DNA of 16,310 bases from Comamonadaceae bacterium (GTDB taxonomy: Bacteria; Pseudomonadota; Gammaproteobacteria; Burkholderiales; Burkholderiaceae_C), in NCBI GenBank assembly GCA_947457975.1, contig CANGYC010000019.1:1-16310 (forward strand), in the 5' to 3' direction. Below the pieces are notes generated by a model. That model was not told the DNA's origin. It was given only the letters and a program-made list of their open reading frames with translations, and did not search any database. The translations under genes were made by a program, and so were the position numbers. This document shows, piece by piece, positions 14,045-16,310 of this stretch (positions are counted from its first letter, which is position 1; the number at the start of each line of letters is the position of its first letter).

Positions 14045-15286
14045 TCAGTAGCGGTGGCCGGTGAGCAGCAGAGCCAGGCGCATGAGCCCGTAGGCCAGCT
14101 GATCGAGCAAGCGCTGGCGCCAGGGGCGGCGGCCGTGGTCCTCGGGGCGCACCAGGCGGCCGTGGCTGGCGATGGCCGCAAGCAGGCGTGCGCGCAGGGT
14201 CTGCGCGAATGCGCGGTCCTCCATCACCACGTTGGCTTCGCGCGCCAGCAGCAAGCTCAAAGGGTCGAGGTTTGACGACCCAACCGTGGACCATTGCCCG
14301 TCCACCACCGCCACCTTGGCGTGCAGGAAGCTGGTCTCGTATTCGTGGATCACCACGCCCTCCTGCAGCAGCGCGTGGTAAACCGAGCGGGCTGCGTGGT
14401 ACTGCATGAAGTACTCGTAACGGCCCTGCAGCAAGAGTGTGACCTTCACGCCGCGGCGGGCGGCCAGCACCAGGGCGCGCTTGAGGCGGCCGCCCGGCAG
14501 GAAATAGGCGTTGGCGATCAGCACCTCCTCACGGGCCCGACCTATGGCCTTGCGGTAGGCGCGCTCGATGCTGTTGCGAAAGCGCAGGTTGTCGCGCAGC
14601 ACCAGCAGGGCACGGGCGTCTGCGACCAGCGGCGGCCGCTGCGACACCCGCTCGGCGCCCATGCGCGCGGCCTGGCCGGCCTCGCGCCAGGCCTCCCAGG
14701 CCTGGGTGAGCTGGCGGTGGCGCATACTGTCGCCCGCCTGAACCCGCCACCACAGCTGGGCCATGACATCGCAGGCCTGACGCGCCACGGCACCGGCCAC
14801 CTGCACGGTGAAGTCAAAGCGCGGCGCCTGCAGCGGGCCGTGGTTGGGGTCGTACAGGTCGTCCAGCACGTTGATGCCGCCGCAAAACAGCAGCTGCTGG
14901 TCAATGACGCAGAGCTTGCGGTGCAGCCGCCGCCAGCGACCTGGTGCCAGCAGCAGCTTGAGCAGATCCCAGCGGCCTCGCACCGGCGAATAAACCTGCC
15001 ATTGCACGCCCGCCTCGCTCAGGGCCTGCAGCCAGACGGGGCTCAGCGGCGATGTACCCACGCCATCGACCAGCACCTGCACCGTCACGCCACGTCGGGC
15101 AGCACGCATGAGGGCTTCGGCCACCTGGGCAGCCTCACCGTGGAGATCGAAGATATAGGTCTCGAGCTGCACCCAGTGTTGCGCCGCATCCAGGGCGCGG
15201 ATGAGCGCCGGAAAGAAGTCGCGCCCGCCCTGCAGCAGGTCGCAGGAGGCGGGCTGCACAGCGGGAGTGAAGGAAGCAAGGCTCAC
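14045..15286 (-). CDS. clsB: Phospholipase D family cardiolipin synthase (ClsB-like)
   Basis: The 413-residue protein has two HKD phospholipase D motifs: HRKLCVIDQQLLFCGGIN (His122, Lys124, Asp129) and HAKVAVVDGQWSTVGSSNLD (His322, Lys324, Asp329), each followed by the typical GG.N or GSSN. It lacks the N-terminal membrane helices of ClsA and matches the shorter ClsB group, which makes cardiolipin from phosphatidyl donors at the inner membrane. The C-terminus has one hydrophobic stretch (LAYGLMRLALLLTG). The GTG start at 15286 overlaps the nudB stop as GTGA; the open frame to 15397 lies wholly inside nudB and is rejected. The exonuclease gene begins one base after its stop. The ClsB assignment is by architecture; the substrate is inferred. 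Confidence 0.88.
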   Translation of the reverse strand: MSLASFTPAVQPASCDLLQGGRDFFPALIRALDAAQHWVQLETYIFDLHGEAAQVAEALMRAARRGVTVQVLVDGVGTSPLSPVWLQALSEAGVQWQVYSPVRGRWDLLKLLLAPGRWRRLHRKLCVIDQQLLFCGGINVLDDLYDPNHGPLQAPRFDFTVQVAGAVARQACDVMAQLWWRVQAGDSMRHRQLTQAWEAWREAGQAARMGAERVSQRPPLVADARALLVLRDNLRFRNSIERAYRKAIGRAREEVLIANAYFLPGGRLKRALVLAARRGVKVTLLLQGRYEYFMQYHAARSVYHALLQEGVVIHEYETSFLHAKVAVVDGQWSTVGSSNLDPLSLLLAREANVVMEDRAFAQTLRARLLAAIASHGRLVRPEDHGRRPWRQRLLDQLAYGLMRLALLLTGHRY

Positions 15287-15765
15287 GATGCAGGGCCCTG
15301 GAGGGCCGGCAGGCCATGGAAGCGGGGCAGCCAGAGCACGGCTTCGGCGTTGGAGGCGGAGAAGCAGGCATCGGCTGCCGCGCACCAGTCCAGCCACTGG
15401 AAGGCCTGGTGCTCATGGGACGACAGGCGCACGGGCGTGCCTGCGGGCACGCACAGGCTAAAGACACGCTCGGTGTTGTGCGTCACGCCCGGGGCATAGC
15501 GGTGGCGCCAGGCCGGGTAGATCTCGTAGGTGTTGCTGAGCTTCCAGTCGCGGAAGGCCTTCAGCGGCGCCTCGATGCCGGTTTCTTCCTGCACCTCGCG
15601 CTGGGCGGTGTGGCGCAGGCTCTTGTCGGCTTCGTCGATCGAACCGGTCACGCTCTGCCAAAAGCCAGGATGGCCCACCCGCTCGATCAGCAGCACCTGC
15701 GCCTCGGGCGTGTGGATCACGACCAGCACCGAGCGGGGGATCTTGTAGGCGGATGGGGCCGTCAT
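15283..15765 (-). CDS. nudB: Dihydroneopterin triphosphate diphosphatase (Nudix)
   Basis: NudB removes pyrophosphate from dihydroneopterin triphosphate, the second step of folate synthesis. The 160-residue protein resembles E. coli NudB (about 150): KIPRSVLVVIHT, FWQSVTGS, the Nudix helix REVQEETGI (56-64) and the NudB-typical RHRYAPGVTHNTE (88-100). The Nudix box is unusual. One residue is inserted between the glycine (41) and REV, as in other betaproteobacterial NudB proteins, and the acidic residue expected before the helix is Lys48, with Asp47 next to it. The metal-binding REVQEE is intact. It heads the eight-gene minus-strand run; the phospholipase gene overlaps its stop. The start is 28 bp after the aspS terminator and lacks a ribosome site. 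Confidence 0.92.
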   Translation of the reverse strand: MTAPSAYKIPRSVLVVIHTPEAQVLLIERVGHPGFWQSVTGSIDEADKSLRHTAQREVQEETGIEAPLKAFRDWKLSNTYEIYPAWRHRYAPGVTHNTERVFSLCVPAGTPVRLSSHEHQAFQWLDWCAAADACFSASNAEAVLWLPRFHGLPALQGPAS

Positions 15766-15771
15766 CGCCCC

Positions 15772-15777
15772 ATTCTA
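15772..15777 (-). promoter_or_regulatory. nudB: Likely -10 hexamer giving a near-leaderless nudB transcript
   Basis: The minus strand reads TAGAAT six bases before the nudB ATG (TAGAAT-GGGGCG-ATG). Transcription from it would start at or just before the ATG, giving a leaderless or very short leader, which agrees with the missing ribosome site. The -35 would overlap the T run of the aspS terminator (GTTTTT at a 16-base spacing), a poor match, so this is tentative. Confidence 0.4.
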
Positions 15778-15793
15778 GGAAGCCTCCGCCATG

Positions 15794-15821
15794 AAAAACG
15801 CCACCCGAAGGTGGCGTTTTT
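15794..15821 (-). terminator. Strong bidirectional terminator after aspS
   Basis: ACGCCACC (15798-15805), the tetraloop CGAA and GGTGGCGT (15810-15817) form a perfect eight-base-pair stem. It is flanked by an A run and a T run, so it has the U tract needed on either strand. It lies 20 bp past the aspS stop, and on the minus strand the loop reads TTCG, a very stable tetraloop. It should end aspS transcription. Confidence 0.92.
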
Positions 15822-15840
15822 CAGGTTGCTGATAAAGGGC

Positions 15841-16310
15841 TCAGGCCGGCTGCAGGTTGCGCAGGCGGATGTGCAGCTCGCGCAGCTGCTTCTCGTCGAC
15901 CGGGCTGGGCGCCTGTGTGAGCAGGCACTGGGCGCGCTGGGTCTTGGGGAAGGCGATCACGTCGCGGATGGACTCGGCGCCCGTCATCAGCGTGACCAGG
16001 CGGTCCAGGCCGAAGGCCAGGCCGCCGTGCGGGGGCGCGCCGTACTGCAGGGCGTCAAGCAGGAAGCCGAACTTCTGCTGTGCTTCCTCGGGGCCGATCT
16101 TGAGGGCACTGAACACCTTGCTCTGCACGTCGGCACGGTGGATACGCACCGAGCCGCCACCCAGTTCCCAGCCGTTGAGCACCATGTCGTAGGCCTTGGC
16201 GATGCAGCGGCCGGGATCGGTGTCCATGAAGTCCTCGTGGCCGTCCTTGGGCGCCGTGAAGGGATGGTGCACGGCGCTCCAGCGCTGGCCTTCCTCGTCG
16301 AACTCGAACA
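15841..16310 (-). CDS. aspS: Aspartate-tRNA ligase, C-terminal part (runs off the window)
   Basis: Only the last 155 residues are present; the gene continues beyond the right edge. The visible part contains [25 protein letters not shown], the insert region ending [18 protein letters not shown], and class II motif 3 in [16 protein letters not shown], then [20 protein letters not shown]. These are characteristic of bacterial-type AspRS, which charges tRNA-Asp (and often tRNA-Asn in proteobacteria). The C-terminal tail, with [13 protein letters not shown], is typical. The frame is unbroken to the window edge, and a strong terminator follows the stop. Confidence 0.97.
   Translation of the reverse strand, partial: FEFDEEGQRWSAVHHPFTAPKDGHEDFMDTDPGRCIAKAYDMVLNGWELGGGSVRIHRADVQSKVFSALKIGPEEAQQKFGFLLDALQYGAPPHGGLAFGLDRLVTLMTGAESIRDVIAFPKTQRAQCLLTQAPSPVDEKQLRELHIRLRNLQPA

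Noticed and set aside
13120..14064. 314-codon open frame on the plus strand opposite the exonuclease gene
   Set aside because: The minus-strand frame has clear catalytic motifs; the plus frame is a low-complexity Gly/Ala/Arg shadow of GC-rich coding DNA with no family motif.
14294..15499. 401-codon open frame on the plus strand opposite the phospholipase gene
   Set aside because: It is the antisense of a gene with two HKD motifs, spans two real genes, and has no recognisable domain.

Overview
The window is a GC-rich chromosomal segment of a betaproteobacterium. It most likely comes from Burkholderiales, family Comamonadaceae, judging from the protein sequences and the gene order rhodanese-grxC-(hydrolase)-secB divergent from gpmA-ctp-moeB. 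The genus cannot be told from the sequence alone. Coding density is very high, and high GC produces many long shadow ORFs, which are left out. No rRNA, tRNA, CRISPR array, insertion sequence or phage gene was seen.

Region 1 (8-2366, minus strand) carries a membrane-anchored rhodanese, glutaredoxin grxC, an exported alpha/beta hydrolase and the export chaperone secB. Region 2 (2501-5611, plus strand) carries gpmA (glycolysis), a C-terminal processing protease (ctp, S41) and a MoeB/ThiF-type adenylyltransferase. A hairpin terminator sits directly against the moeB start codon.

Region 3 (5667-8431) has an orphan NarL/FixJ-type response regulator on the minus strand. A 470-bp spacer follows, containing an AT-rich island, dyad symmetries and a 12-bp tandem repeat. 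Downstream on the plus strand is a four-gene envelope/stress cassette: a DUF883 (YqjD/ElaB-like) protein, a YqjE-like holin-family protein, an unrecognised two-helix membrane protein and a BON-domain lipoprotein.

Region 4 (8452-15765, minus strand) is an eight-gene co-directional run with overlaps or short gaps throughout: nudB, a ClsB-like phospholipase D, a beta-CASP exonuclease, an ATP-dependent DNA ligase, folE, a short BLUF blue-light receptor, a DUF429 protein and an exported thermonuclease. The first two steps of pterin/folate synthesis (FolE, NudB) thus flank a DNA end-processing pair, and a blue-light sensor sits directly behind folE. This run is the most interesting part of the window. 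The right edge holds the 3' end of aspS, closed by a strong bidirectional terminator.
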